Assembly: GCA_027186245.1 (NCBI GenBank)
Contig: CP114495.1
Coordinates: forward strand, 4,851,001-4,915,000
Length of the DNA stretch: 64,000 nucleotides
Source: Coriaria nepalensis
Lineage: Eukaryota; Streptophyta; Magnoliopsida; Cucurbitales; Coriariaceae
Direction of reading: 5' to 3'
Positions 45,988 to 57,955 of this stretch are shown here, piece after piece (position 1 is the stretch's first letter; each line of letters opens with the position of its first letter). The translations under genes and the position numbers were made by a program. The notes beneath the pieces are model-generated. The model saw nothing but the letters and a program-made list of their open reading frames with translations. It was not told where the DNA came from and searched no databases.

Positions 45988-48109
45988 TGATCTGCTCGAT
46001 ATATGGAAAAAAACCCATGGTAAAAATAAGGTTAAAATCTGTCATTTGCAAAATTTTTTGCCATCTCAATGAAGGCTTCTTCACAACAATGTGCTCTTTT
46101 TTTTTTTTGTCTTAAAAGTTGTCTTCAAGGAAAAATGCTTGCGAGCAAAAAGATTGAGCCTTTCATTTCTGCAGAAATACTGATATTGTCGATGTTACTT
46201 TTTCCTTGAGGTGCTAATAAAGTGTTAATCTTTGAGCTATGGGAATGTGTTCCGGCCCCATTCAATTAATCACTATTGCTCTGCTTTCATACTTCATGAT
46301 GAAGCATAACAGCATACATGAAACTCAAGTTTCAACCTTTTTCATCTTTTTCTTTTTCTTTTTCTTTCTTTTGATTAATAAATAAAGGCAATAATAAAAT
46401 CAATCGGTTTTATGAATATAAAATATCCTTTTACAAATAACTTGTGATATTAAAACCAAATTAATTATAATAATTTTTCTTCTTATATTATAATACCTTT
46501 TGAATATTTCTAATTAGTAACGTTTTCTTCTAAAATTTGAAACCCATTACAATTAATAATTTAATTTGAAACCAATAATTGAGTGAATCTCTTCAAGAAA
46601 AACAATCCATCAAGTTTTGCTAATATTAGTGGATACTATTATGATAATTAAAATATAGTCATTAACATAGTAATTATGAAGATTCATACATAAAGATATG
46701 GACTAATCCTTCTAGATTCTTCATTAAGGGATCCTTCACATTCCCATGTAATAATAATATCATACATTTATTTTTTTTTTCTTATGTTTTTTATATCCAA
46801 AACAAATAGTATTACACCGGTACAACACACGAGTTAGAAAGTTAGTTATATATTAAAAGTTGTATTTAGACATATAATGCCGTCATGTGTCATCATCACC
46901 CATATTCTTACATCATGTCATTTGTCATCTCCTAAACTACCTTTACCAATTACGAATCTGCAAAATTTGTTGTAGTGATTGAATCAATGAATCTACAAAA
47001 CCACGATAAATATTGTTGATTAAATGAAACATAAATATGATATTCCTTTAGTTGTTGTGATAACTGAAAAATTAATAGAAGAGTGATTTAAATTACTATA
47101 AAAAATCGACTTTACTATTTGTTTTCAAGTAATATGGAAGAATCATATGAGAATTAATATTTCGTTCAAATTTTAGTTTCTTGAGGTCAAAATAAAATGA
47201 ACTTTTTATCGGAGGCGAAAATGAGGGAAAAAATTCGAAAAATGTTCACAATCAAAGGTAAAATCAAGTAAATTAATGCCGACCCAAGTAAATAATAAGT
47301 TGATTATGAGACATTTGATGAAACGGTTGTTGACGCTAAAATTTTATGGACACATGATGGAAGATGATTAAATAAAAAAGTAATTAAAATTGACTAATGA
47401 GAGACTATCGAATTTGTCGGTCGACTGACCAATCAATTTGGTTGATTTAATGTGAAATTTGGCCATAATTAGGAGATTTGCCTTAGTAAATTTAGTCAAA
47501 GTGGGTTTTGCATAAAAAAAAAATGAAACTTCGTAAGGATTAATGAAGTGGAAAAAAGTCGGCCTTAGATTATTTATACAAGGATCACTCAAGTTGTGAT
47601 CTCAACCGTTTGAAAAAAAAAAGACAAATTAAGATCCCGTTTAATGAGGGATTCAATTTTATCTTTTAATTCATTAAAGTCAGCCGAAAATGACCACAAA
47701 CTAAGGGATTTTCATCCATCAAAAAGATAAAAATCGACCAAGCATGTGAAAGGTTCAAAGTGGTATCCTACCTTTCCTAAAAAAGTGGCAAAAAAAGATT
47801 TTTTTCTTTTTTAGCTCCATTTTTTCCTAAAAAAGTGGCCAAAAAAGATTTTTTTTTTTTTAGCTCCATTTTTTGCCAAAGAAATAGATTGGCCGAAAAT
47901 AAAGGCTAGTTGGCCAAAAATGGAGTTTAGTGTAGTAAAAAAAAAAAACAAGGATGAATCCAGATGAAATATGTCTCACATACGATTAAAAATTTAACCG
48001 TTGGAGGTCAAATTTCCTTCCAAAAAAGAAAGAATGTATCCCATCTTTAGCTTGGCTATTTTTTAGCGTGGAAACCTAGAATTGGCTTAAATTTGAGGAC
48101 CATTTTACT
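45988..48109. other. Intergenic, AT-rich
   Basis: NDUFA8 3'UTR, then about 2 kb without recognisable genes. A roughly 50-base unit (CCTAAAAAAGTGGC...TAGCTCCATTTTTT) is tandemly duplicated at about 47775-47876. The surrounding 47620-47950 is rich in related AAAAAxTGGCC phrases. Confidence 0.55.
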
Positions 48110-48620
48110 CTTTTATTTTCCTATAAATGGAAAGTTTGAGTTAGGGGTCAATCATCACTCTATGAATCATTGATCATCAGTCATCGATCAAATACAACAA
48201 TAATGAATGTAATAAAGAGAGAATTAAAGGTAGAAGATGAAGAATTGGAAGTTGAAGAGATGGAGGAAAATGGCAATAGACATCCACTTATAATTATTCA
48301 TAACACTACTCCTTGGATGTCCATAGTATGAGATAAAACATTTACTAGGAAAACTCAATAGGAAAAAAACTATGCTAAACGAAAAAGAGTATATTATTCT
48401 CGTATAAGATACACATTAGAAATGGTTATTAAAAACCTTACCAGGAAAAGCCAGTGAGATAAAACTTTGGTTAAGGGAAAAAGAATACAGTGTGTATTTA
48501 ATCTCTTATGAAAATATCATTTTAAGTTTTTGAACTATCAGATTCAAGCGAATTGATTGAATATCGATATAATCATATTTTCGACATCATGTATGATGAA
48601 AATAAACTTCGGTAAGTTAT
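48110..48620 (+). repeat. LTR- or TRIM-like sequence, uncertain
   Basis: A TATA-like CCTATAAATGG at about 48119 is followed by a 3'-LTR-like end (CACTACTCCTTGGATGTCCAT). Two related phrases then repeat (GAGATAAAAC...GGAAAA...GAAAAAGA) at about 48330-48410 and 48440-48495. I know similar phrases from small plant retroelements but cannot name the family. Confidence 0.3.
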
Positions 48621-49091
48621 ACTTTGTTTAGTATCCTCCCTTTAATTGAGTTATGCATGTGATATTGTCTTTATAAAATACTATTGAATCTTCTTTCTTA
48701 GAAGCCAAGTATGTATCCCTCAAATATGTTGGAAATTGATCTAAGCCAAATACATTCTCGACTTGCTTCCATATATTACTAGAAATTTTGCATGGCTTAA
48801 GGATGTAGCAACATTTTATATAATGCTATTATATAGTTGTTCCACCACAAGTAAATAAATTTATTTGAGATCAAGTCTTATGTAGATCATAATAAATACA
48901 ATGCATCTCCATAACCAATCAATTTTGGTCTATAATAATTTTTAAAAAGTCGATTATCCCTTAGAGATAAGGAAAATATATTTATCTTCATTCAAATACC
49001 TTTATATTGGAGTATAACTATGTTTTTCTGATGAATACATTAGTGTACATCTTGTGGTATTTCAGGATCAAGTAAATAATTTTTTGTTATC
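48621..49091. other. Intergenic, nothing recognised
   Basis: AT-rich sequence with no coding similarity that I can support. Confidence 0.4.
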
Positions 49092-50190
49092 TTATCGAGA
49101 TCGAAAAAGTCTCTTATTCAAATCAAGTGATTGAATAACCAATGAGTTACTCAATGGATTACTCGATGGATATGCTTTATCCATAAAAGATTTTAGGATC
49201 TTTTCTTTATAAGTTGATTTTCTAAAGTCGTCCAGGGCTACCACTGTATATCTTTGTTGAGACGAGGCTCGTGGCATGTGGCATTTCTCTAATAATGTCA
49301 ATACCCCATTTGGCCATGGACTTGTGATCGGAGTCAATGAAGATGAGGGCTTCCTAGCAATGTTGGCACGTAGCTGACATTTATGGCATTTCTTGCGGAA
49401 AGTGTCAGCGTCCCTTCTCAAGGTCAGCCACCTGTAGCCTTGCAGCAAGGTTCGCCTTGTCAACCACCTAATGAAGCTTCTGCATCAGATACTCAGCCAT
49501 GGCTTTGCCTATGCACCGGAGCAGAGATTTTGAATACCCCCTTCTATACATTATCAACCCTTGCATCGAGCACTTAGCTGATCTGAAAATCACTTTCCTA
49601 CCCTCATTTCTATTCTCAAGCAACTTTATGCTCTCTAAGTACTCATGAATTGGGGTCATCTATCTCGGTCGAACCTCTTTCACATTTAATACCCTCGCCT
49701 CCTTGACGCTTGGTTTGCTAAGGAAATGTGTCAGTGCTGACTTTAGATGCCGGTAACCTGAGGCTAGCCGAGCTAAAGCATTTGCCTCTATGTTCATTTC
49801 TCTTAGGGTTTGGTAGATTTTGATCTCTTCGAACTTGCCTAGAATTTGTTAGACCTTCCTGAGATAGGCTAACATGGAATATGACCTTATTTGAGAATCT
49901 CCTTAGATTTTAGAGATGATGACCTTTGATTCGTTCGTCACTTCTATCTTTGTAACATTTAGAAGTCGTGCCATCCTTAGCCCGAAAAGTAGTGCCTCAT
50001 AGTGTGCTTCATTGTTTATTGTCGTAAATTCGAATTTGATGACTTATTGGTATTTTCTTCCTTCCAGGGAGACTAAGATTACTCCTTTAACTTTGGCCTT
50101 GTCTTCTTCCAGTCGTTTAAAGGGTCTGAATTCATTAACGAAATTAGCTACAGCCTGAACTTCAATCACGGTTCGAGGTCTGAGGTTGAC
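49092..50190 (-). pseudogene. Ty3/Gypsy pol fragment: RNase H and integrase N-terminus
   Basis: On the minus strand, from 50190 down, an RNase H domain is readable (NNEAHYEALLFGLRMARLLN; NIEANALARLASGYRHLKSA). The usual linker and RNase H-to-integrase hinge follow, then TPIHEYLESIKLLENRNEGRK. The integrase zinc-binding start is QGYRWLTLRRDADTFRKKCH then KCQLRANI, with SPWPNGV entering the core. Stops and a frameshift interrupt it, and the catalytic DDE core is not recoverable. LTRs were not found. Confidence 0.8.
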
Positions 50191-50199
50191 AAGCTATAT

Positions 50200-51830
50200 T
50201 AAAAAAATATCAAAGTTAGTTTAATTTCAATCAGTATGATGAAAGTACTAAATGAATTAAAGAAATGAAACATTACTTGTTTTTTTCTAGTTCATGACTC
50301 TAACATTTTCATGACTGACAAGCGGATTCACTGATGACCAATTTAAAATTCGAGGCATTCGATTTTCATTACTCCGAACTCTAGCTTTCCTTCCAAGATA
50401 AGAAATGGTTTCATAACCATATACCTATATAGTTATGAATTAACTATTAGCAAACATAAACCAAAATACGGTAAAAATTAAATATCAACTCCAACCTGTA
50501 AAGCAAGTAGAAATCCATATAAGTCATATATTTCTTCTTTCGGCTTTGTCCCTTCTGGTCGATCCCTATGTGCAACTGCCTTCTTCTTGATATCTTTCTT
50601 CAGAGATTGAATTGTAAGCTCATAACTACATCTACCCTAAGGGTATTGCTCGAGTCAACCTAAATTGTTTGCTATGCACAATGTCAATAGTCGGATTTTA
50701 TTCCTCCACCCTTGTGCCAAAAGGATTGCCTCAATGAAGTAAACAAGAGTCATCTTCACAATATTACTATCCTTGTTACTGCATGGCTCATCATCACTTC
50801 TAAATTTCTCTGCTAGCTTCGACACATTGACAAGCCTCCCACCAAGATACTTATTCAACAAGTGCTCATGTTTTTCTATCTGCTTAATTATGTGGTTCGG
50901 AAGTTCTACATGACATTTTAATCTTGTCACCAATGCAAACTCTTTCGGCCAAACCGCATAGGCTTCTTGCGATGTGTAAATCACACAATTCATGCTTCTT
51001 CTTCCACCCCACTCGCCGAAGAATGAAAAAGTTCATAAATTAGCTCAAGTTTTTAAGTTGACTACACACATTTAGAAAATGTCACAGACAAGTAAACCAA
51101 AAAGACTCCAACTATACTGGGATCAACTTCTTCCTTATATCAACAATCACCACTTCCTGCTTTGATATCATAGTAGTGTGGATCTTGAAACAAAGATTTT
51201 GATCAATTATCGGTTCTAGCTCACGATTTATAGGAATTTGATCCACCTGAAATGAAAAATAATTAAACAAAACTGTATAAAACTAAATTGAAAATTAAAA
51301 ATATAATAAACTTCAAAATAAGACTGAATACTCGATGGGAATGCGAATGATAATCGAGCAGTTCATATAAACTGCCGGACCATCAAACAGTTTATAATTA
51401 CTACTCAATGGCTTGATGGACATATGAATGACCATCGAGCCATCGAGATTGTACTGCTCGATGGGAATATTAATGTCCATCAAGCAATAAGTTTATATGA
51501 ATTGCTCGATTACACAATGGCTTGATGGTCATTCGTCGAGCAGTGCATATAAACTTCTTGCTCGATAGCTTATGGATATTAATATTCTCATTTAACTATC
51601 GAACAATACATTATAAACTACTTGATGGTCTGAGCCCTATAAATAGTTCAAAATGAACCTAATAACTCCAAAAAAAATATGAAATCAATATTTCATTGTT
51701 ATTCTAGTGTTACCTTCGATCTTTTTTTGGATTTCTTCTTTAGATTTTGTCGACTTACTTTAGATTTTTCTTCAGATTTTTTTTGACTGCTAACCTTTGC
51801 GAAACTAAGGATCTTAGCTTCCATTTTCAC
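50200..51830 (-). pseudogene. MULE-borne ULP1-type gene, DUF1985 part
   Basis: The minus-strand exon-like block 50655-50993 encodes AYAVWPKEFALVTRLKCHVE followed by LLNKYLGGRLVN and KMTLVYFIEAILLAQG. It continues at about 50490-50645 with YPWGRCSYELTIQSLKKDIK and IYDLYGFLLALQ. This is the DUF1985 domain found N-terminal to ULP1 protease in plant MULEs. Upstream, about 51826-51715 reads MEAKILSFAKVSSQKKSEEK, a plausible start exon. The protease part is absent: the sequence is cut by the Gypsy fragment at about 50190. It is related in kind to the ULP1 relic at 31 kb. Confidence 0.7.
51330..51640. repeat. Cluster of CTCGATGG / CCATCGAG motifs
   Basis: About ten copies of (C)TCGATGG or its inverse CCATCGA(G), many paired with AGTTTATATGAACTG-like phrases in both orientations. 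They lie upstream of the DUF1985 gene relic. Similar motifs cluster at 26640-26800 and 30825-30905 in the other MULE. Confidence 0.6.
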
Positions 51831-53641
51831 CGATTCGGATTGTGTTCGTGACAAGAGAATTTGTAAAAGTTAGGTTTCAAATGTTTTATGTATTTTGTGT
51901 TTCAGCTTCCATTTTCCACAAACGTGTTCCTATTTGAACTTCTGTTTTGTGCGTGTGTGTTTGTGTAAGGGTATTTTAATAAATTATTAATTTTTAAAAT
52001 TTTTTTTTAATTAATAAAAAATGCAGTCATTGTTTAAACAAATTTTATAATAGGCCTAAATCCTAAAATTTCATTTCTAAATGGGTTATGGGCCAAATTC
52101 TCACAAACGGATTAGAAAGAAAAACGGAGTATAAATTGATCGATTTTGTCCTAAAACCTTCAATAGCAGGGTTTAGGTACTTTGTGATTGGTTACTGTTA
52201 TTTGTGTGGTAAAAATGAGGGTGTCTCGGTAATTTCAGGATTTTTATTAATTTTTTTTTATAACTAATGAAAAAGGAAGGGCTATTGTACTAATAAAAAA
52301 ATAAAAGTTGGGTTAATATTTTAAAAAACTTTCTGCTCTTTGCCCGACCATCCTATAAAATTTAACCTTTCATAATTCAATTCAGTTGTTAAAAGTTTTT
52401 TCCTAAGCAAATTGTTTTTGAAATCGTTTTTATTTCTTTTCCTTCTAGAATAATGCGCAATCTTAATTAAAGGAGTGTTATGAAATAAGGCAAATGCACA
52501 TAAAGATGTGTGCTTGGGTTGCATGCATGTTCACATGCAATTGAACATGGGTCGGTCAATGAAGTCAATAAACACGTTTTATGCTAGTGAGGAGTTGTTA
52601 AGTGTTAGCAGTGTTGCTAATTTCTTGGTTAGTGGTCGATATTTTAGGAAGTTATTAGTTGCGTTATTTAGAAGTATGGTAGGGGCGTGTATTTGGGTAG
52701 CGAAGAAATTTATTAATCCAACTCTTGTGGTTTATTATCAACTAAAGAGAATACTTGCTTTCTTTGCTGTTGTTGACTACGTTTACGATTGGGACCTATC
52801 AAGGAGGAACTATACTATATACATAATATCATCGACTATTTAGGGAATTTATATATGGGTCTGGATATTTCCCAATTGGGATGATTCGGTTCACCTACTA
52901 AGCTCAAATCCATCTTTCTTTAGTGATTACAATCAAGTTCATCTCCACCAAACTTGTTAATTAAAAAAAAAAAAAAAAGGAGAATGGTTGCGTAGAAGAT
53001 GGATGAATCAGAGAATAATGATGGAAGGCCCACCATTTTTAAAGGCATCGTTTACTTTCATTGAGGGGAAGACCACATAGAAATCTTGCTGTGGTGGTCC
53101 TTAGAGATGAGGCCATCATAAATTAGGCGGACCAAACTATCAAATACTTCCGAAACTCTTCATCACTCCTTAAATTGAACTATTTCTGGAACCATGCACA
53201 GTTAACTAGACTTATATTCAGTCTTTATGTATGAAATGAAAATTTTCGATCCTATATTCGATAGTATTTCCTAGAATGACAAATGAAATCGTACAATTGA
53301 ACGGAATAAAAATACATGATATGATTTATGCAAGAATTTTTCAAAGAAATACCTTTATTAAAATGTCAGTTTCTAAGTTCATACTATGGACTCATATGGC
53401 ATTACCAAATCACTGTTCCATATGGAAAACTTATTTATTATTCTAGAGTAAACTTTTTTTTTTTTTTTTTGAATTTGAACTTTCAAAAACTCGATTTAAG
53501 CTCACAAAATTATAACTGGAGAGAAACCTTTCATTTCACAATCTAGTGCAGTATATCCCAATTACAAATATATGTAAATTTGCAGGATAAAAATCAGGAT
53601 AATTACGAGACAAGAAAATTTGAGATTGAGTTAAGAGTCTA
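51831..53641. other. MULE flank and P4H downstream region
   Basis: No recognised gene. The open frame at about 52508-52843 (+) lacks any family resemblance and is probably chance. A CCCTCATTTTTACC-type AT-rich edge at about 52200-52330 may be near the MULE end. Confidence 0.4.
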
Positions 53642-56600
53642 CTAACACATCTTACAGCTCTTTCGGCAGTATCCAGGAAGGTCAGCAGATCCCACCATGT
53701 ACTCTGGATTCTTGGTGCATTCACCTAAAGCAGCCCATCTCTCACAACTAGCATTCTGATCCGTGCATTTCTCGTCATGAGATGCCAAGTTCTTATCGAA
53801 TGAGTCAACATGGATCCACTTTGTAGCTGACCATTTCTCACCTTCAATAACAGGACAGCCAGCATGGAGACTCATTGGATCTGGAATAGCGTTTGGGTGG
53901 AGACTAAAGAAAAGAAGTGCATCTCCTCTTCTAGGTTTCACTAAATAATGTCAAAAAGTAGTTAGTATTAGAGAATGAAAAATACTCTTGACTTGATAAA
54001 AAGTCGAAAGCATGTCATTAGTTTTCTTTATGGATTACCTGCAATTCCTTTCTTTGCACAGTCAGAGAGATCATCATGTGTTTCAGAAGCCCTACGATGA
54101 TGAGGTTCCTGTTTGTAGATGGAGTGAATATATAAATCATCAAAATTTACCAAAAGGAAAAGATATATGTTTGTACTCTCCTCAGAGAAATAACAACGAT
54201 TAACAAAGTGTAATAAAAAAAGGAGAACAAATTGTGAAAGTTTCCTTCAAAGAGGGAAATTTTTACCATCTACATTATGATCCAGATGGCTCTGTTTATA
54301 TCTCATTTATCACCACAATATTCAGTGTTCAACCACAGATTGGTTAACATATGCTTTCCACCATGTGGGAAAATGAAAAACAAAACAAGACATTTTACGC
54401 AAGAGTTATCATAAATAATAAATGGCCCAGAAACCCTATATAGTTAAAAACTCCAGATATCAGATAATATCCAAGAACTCACAAGTTCACAGCCAAAATT
54501 GTTTAGACTTTATAGAAAATAGAGGCATCTTGTTGTTTTCTTTAGTACTAAGATATTCAATAATGCAAAGAGCTAAGCATGAGCTTATTTCCATGTTCAA
54601 TATGCATAAATATAGAAGGTGAAATAACTAACCTCGGCCGAAGGGAAAACTGTTTCGCCTCCTTTGGCAACATCACTTAGATACATGAGAACAGTGGCTA
54701 TTCGGTGTCCACCTCGGGCGATATTGACCTTGTCAGTAAAGTAATCATAGTGTGGTTCATATTTCTGACCATGCTCGTATCTCAAAACTTGTATGTCTTC
54801 TCCGTTTTCTGAAAGCCAAGATACACAAATCACATGTTTCAGCCAAAATCATTTATAGCCTCATTTTACTATTGGTTAAGAAACCCACAGCTCTCATTAG
54901 TCAAGATCCCCGTTAATAGAAACCAATAAGTTTTTACCAATTCAGTGCAACCTACTGTTGTCATGTTGTGTTCCTGATAAGTCTATAGACAGTCTGAATT
55001 GTAATTACATGGCTCTATAACTTGCAGCTAAGAATACCACTATATCCACTATTCACCATATTAACTGCAAAGGTCAGCCATATTAAAATCCTAGAGTTCT
55101 AAGTATCATATTTCAGTAATTCATTCTATTGCACTTCAACCTTACTCAACGCAACTCCACAATTTCAGTTAAAGACATAGGAAGTAAAAATGGTACAGAT
55201 TCCTTCATAAAGGTGCTCATGTTGAAATATGGTACAAGAGATAGTCTACACAGCTGTAGCTTGATCAAGGAACATGAAACATGAGTATTTTCAGCAAAGC
55301 TGGTGTACCTTTTGGTAGAAAAGTCCATGTTGCAATTTTGTCCTCTATACCGGAAACAATAGGATCCTAAACAAGACTTAAAGATGTCAAGCAGTTAAGA
55401 CTTTGTGCATACAAGGATGAATCAGCTAATCAGATTGATAGGATAATAATTAATTCCTATATGTCGTAAAACATGATGGGAAAAAACTAAATAAACCATG
55501 GTGATATGGACTCTTTTATATTATTATTTTAATTTCATAGTGATATGTACTCTGCACACCAATTAGGAATTTATGACTGTTTTGAGCTACAAAGCCAATT
55601 CAAGTGGATTCTCGGAGAGAGTAAAAATGTAGCATGTTACAATCCAATATTACTCCTTATAGGCTATTTAACTTGCACATTGTTTGGAAGTAAAACGAAG
55701 TGACTTAGACAAATCTTTTTTGTCCATAACCTCAGACCCCTAGTATAAAAGATTTTAAAATAATCACAAACCTCCCCTCTTCTAGATAATTCCCGTTTTC
55801 CAGGTTCCTTATAGTTACTTTGACCAAATATAAAGAGTAAAAAGTACCATAAATAGTTGGCTAACTAACTCGATAAAGGTGATATTTTTTTGCCACAATA
55901 CCCAAAATTACAGAAAATTTCCACTCAGGTTTAACACAATTGAAAATCAGCAGATAGAAGACAGAATGAAGAGGAATATTCTGTGCTAATTTCCCAAGGC
56001 TAAGACTAATTTGTGAGCTACACAAAGTTATGAATCAACACACCCAATACACCACAATAGAAACAAAGGATCCAAATAGCAGGAGCTGAATAGAGAAACA
56101 TATTCAGAAACAACCTTAGCTTTGGTAATGAACATTCCGGAGCTCGTTCGGACCTCGCTAAGCTTGCTCTCTCCTGACAGACTATCCGCAACTGCAGATC
56201 TCTTCAGCTCTGCCTTTGCCTATTACATATCAAATAACAAACGATCAAATCAAAAATTCAAATCGATTAAAAAGTAATTTTCAAGGAAAAAAAATCGGAG
56301 AGAGGTTTCTAATTCAACTTACAAGAGAGATAAGGTGATCGCATTCCAAGTGAGTAAGAAAACCTTCATAGACAAAAGCTCTGAAACATCACTTCATTTT
56401 TGTCAAAAAAGTTTGAAAATAAAAATGAAACAAGAAATAAAAGTAAATGTTTCGCATCTAAGAAAAAGGCGGAAAGTTTAGATCTCAAAATTCGTCGCCG
56501 ATACAATCAATCAATCATCATCTAGCTCAGCTCAACTTCCTTGTTTCTTTCAAACACACAATTAAAGCGATTGAACCTCAAATTTATTTCCTAAACCAAA

Positions 56601-56813
56601 AAATTCTTAGAAACAAAACAGAAACACTAAGAAAAAAAAATGCAAGATGCGTTCGAGGGAGGAAGACCTTGGTTTCAATGAAACCTGTCTAGCCTTAGCA
56701 GGATCAATAATGGAGCTAGCGGAACCAGCATAGGAACACTTGGATTGACGGAAGAGGAGGAATGAGATCGAAAGGAAGAATATGAATAGCAGCGAAGAAA
56801 ATCTGCGGAGCAT
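53642..56813 (-). CDS. Prolyl 4-hydroxylase with C-terminal ShKT domain, 7 exons, 303 aa
   Basis: Minus-strand exons 56668-56813, 56323-56380, 56115-56219, 55309-55366, 54633-54808, 54039-54108 and 53642-53940 join in frame. Residues 1-25 (SSLLFIFFLSISFLLF) are a signal anchor, so it is a type II ER/Golgi membrane protein. The 2-oxoglutarate/Fe(II) oxygenase fold has His142 and Asp144 (PHYDYF), His230 (LHAGCPVIEG) and the 2-oxoglutarate Lys240 (GEKWSATKW). Residues of about 262-303 form a Cys-rich ShKT domain (ASCERWAALGEC...YCRKSCKMC) found in a subset of plant P4Hs. It should hydroxylate peptidyl-proline in hydroxyproline-rich cell-wall glycoproteins. The start is the ATG at 56811-56813; a more upstream frame begins only with GTG. 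Confidence 0.95.
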
Positions 56814-57955
56814 TGCGCAGTAGCTTTCTGGGATCACAAAATCGAGAGAGCAAGGAGAGAGAGAGAGTTATAGAAAATGTCAAAACTTTCTATTCGGATT
56901 TCGAGAAAATGATAAATACTTCTACAAAAAAATTAGTTCCATTCTTTTTTAGTATAGAGAAGAAGAAAAATAATTAGAAAATACAAATTTTAGGATTAAA
57001 AAATAAATATTAATTAATTAATATATTATTATTTTGAAAACATTTTTTTTTTCCTTAATTTATGGAAAGGTTAAAAAGAAAAAAGAAATAAAATTTATTA
57101 ATTAAATAAATAAACTAACGAAGTATTGAAGATGGGTTAATTAAGAAAAAATAAGTAAGAATTTTGATTAAAAACGTGTTTGAGTGGGATTAAAAAAAAA
57201 TATGTTTATATATATTAAATAACTTATAAGTAAAAATATATCTAAAAATATTTATAAGTAAGAGTTAATTAATATACTTATTTTGATAAGCATCTAAAAA
57301 TATAGATAGACAAATTGCTCATTTTTAAAATAATAAGAGTACTAAGCTAGTTTTTTTTTTTTACCAAACAGTCAAAACTGTTTATTTTATAAAAATAATC
57401 AATTTTAACTGCTTATAAGCTCTTCCAAACGGGTTTTAAATAAACTAACAAAGTATTGAGCATTGAATCAAAGCATACAAGCCAACAATGCCATCATCAC
57501 CAAGCTAATCGGGAATCTAGAAGCTCCTCCTTTCTCCTTTGAGTTCAATTATCTTATGGTAGAAAAATTATTTGATAGATCATATTTATAATGTATTGTT
57601 TGATCTTACTTGAATTGAAGAATTGATTTGATTTGTATATCTTTAGGTTTTTATTATTTTTATTTTTCTCCCTTATTAATTGATTTTTTTTCTTTTATAA
57701 TCCAAATTTTCAATTTATTTTTTAATTGGGGAAAAAATTATTGGAATAGTTCAACTTTTTTGAGAAAATTTGATAGAAAATATTTGATTTCTTTCCGAAA
57801 TATCTTAACTGAATCGATTCTTCATTACAAATCCGATCAAATCGATCTAATTCTCAGTGAAAAGTGAGACCAAAATTATCTTAATCGAATATGTCCTTTT
57901 TTTTTTTACGAAGAATTTGATCATGTAAATCCAATACTTCACAATGGTATCCAAA
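56814..57955. other. P4H promoter and AT-rich intergenic DNA
   Basis: A GA-rich leader (GAGAGAGAGAG at about 56856-56866) lies just upstream of the start codon. Beyond it is AT-rich sequence with no recognised gene. Confidence 0.5.

Noticed and set aside
52508..52843. Open frame of 111 codons on the plus strand
   Set aside because: No family resemblance, no exon context, and it lies in MULE/intergenic DNA; probably chance.
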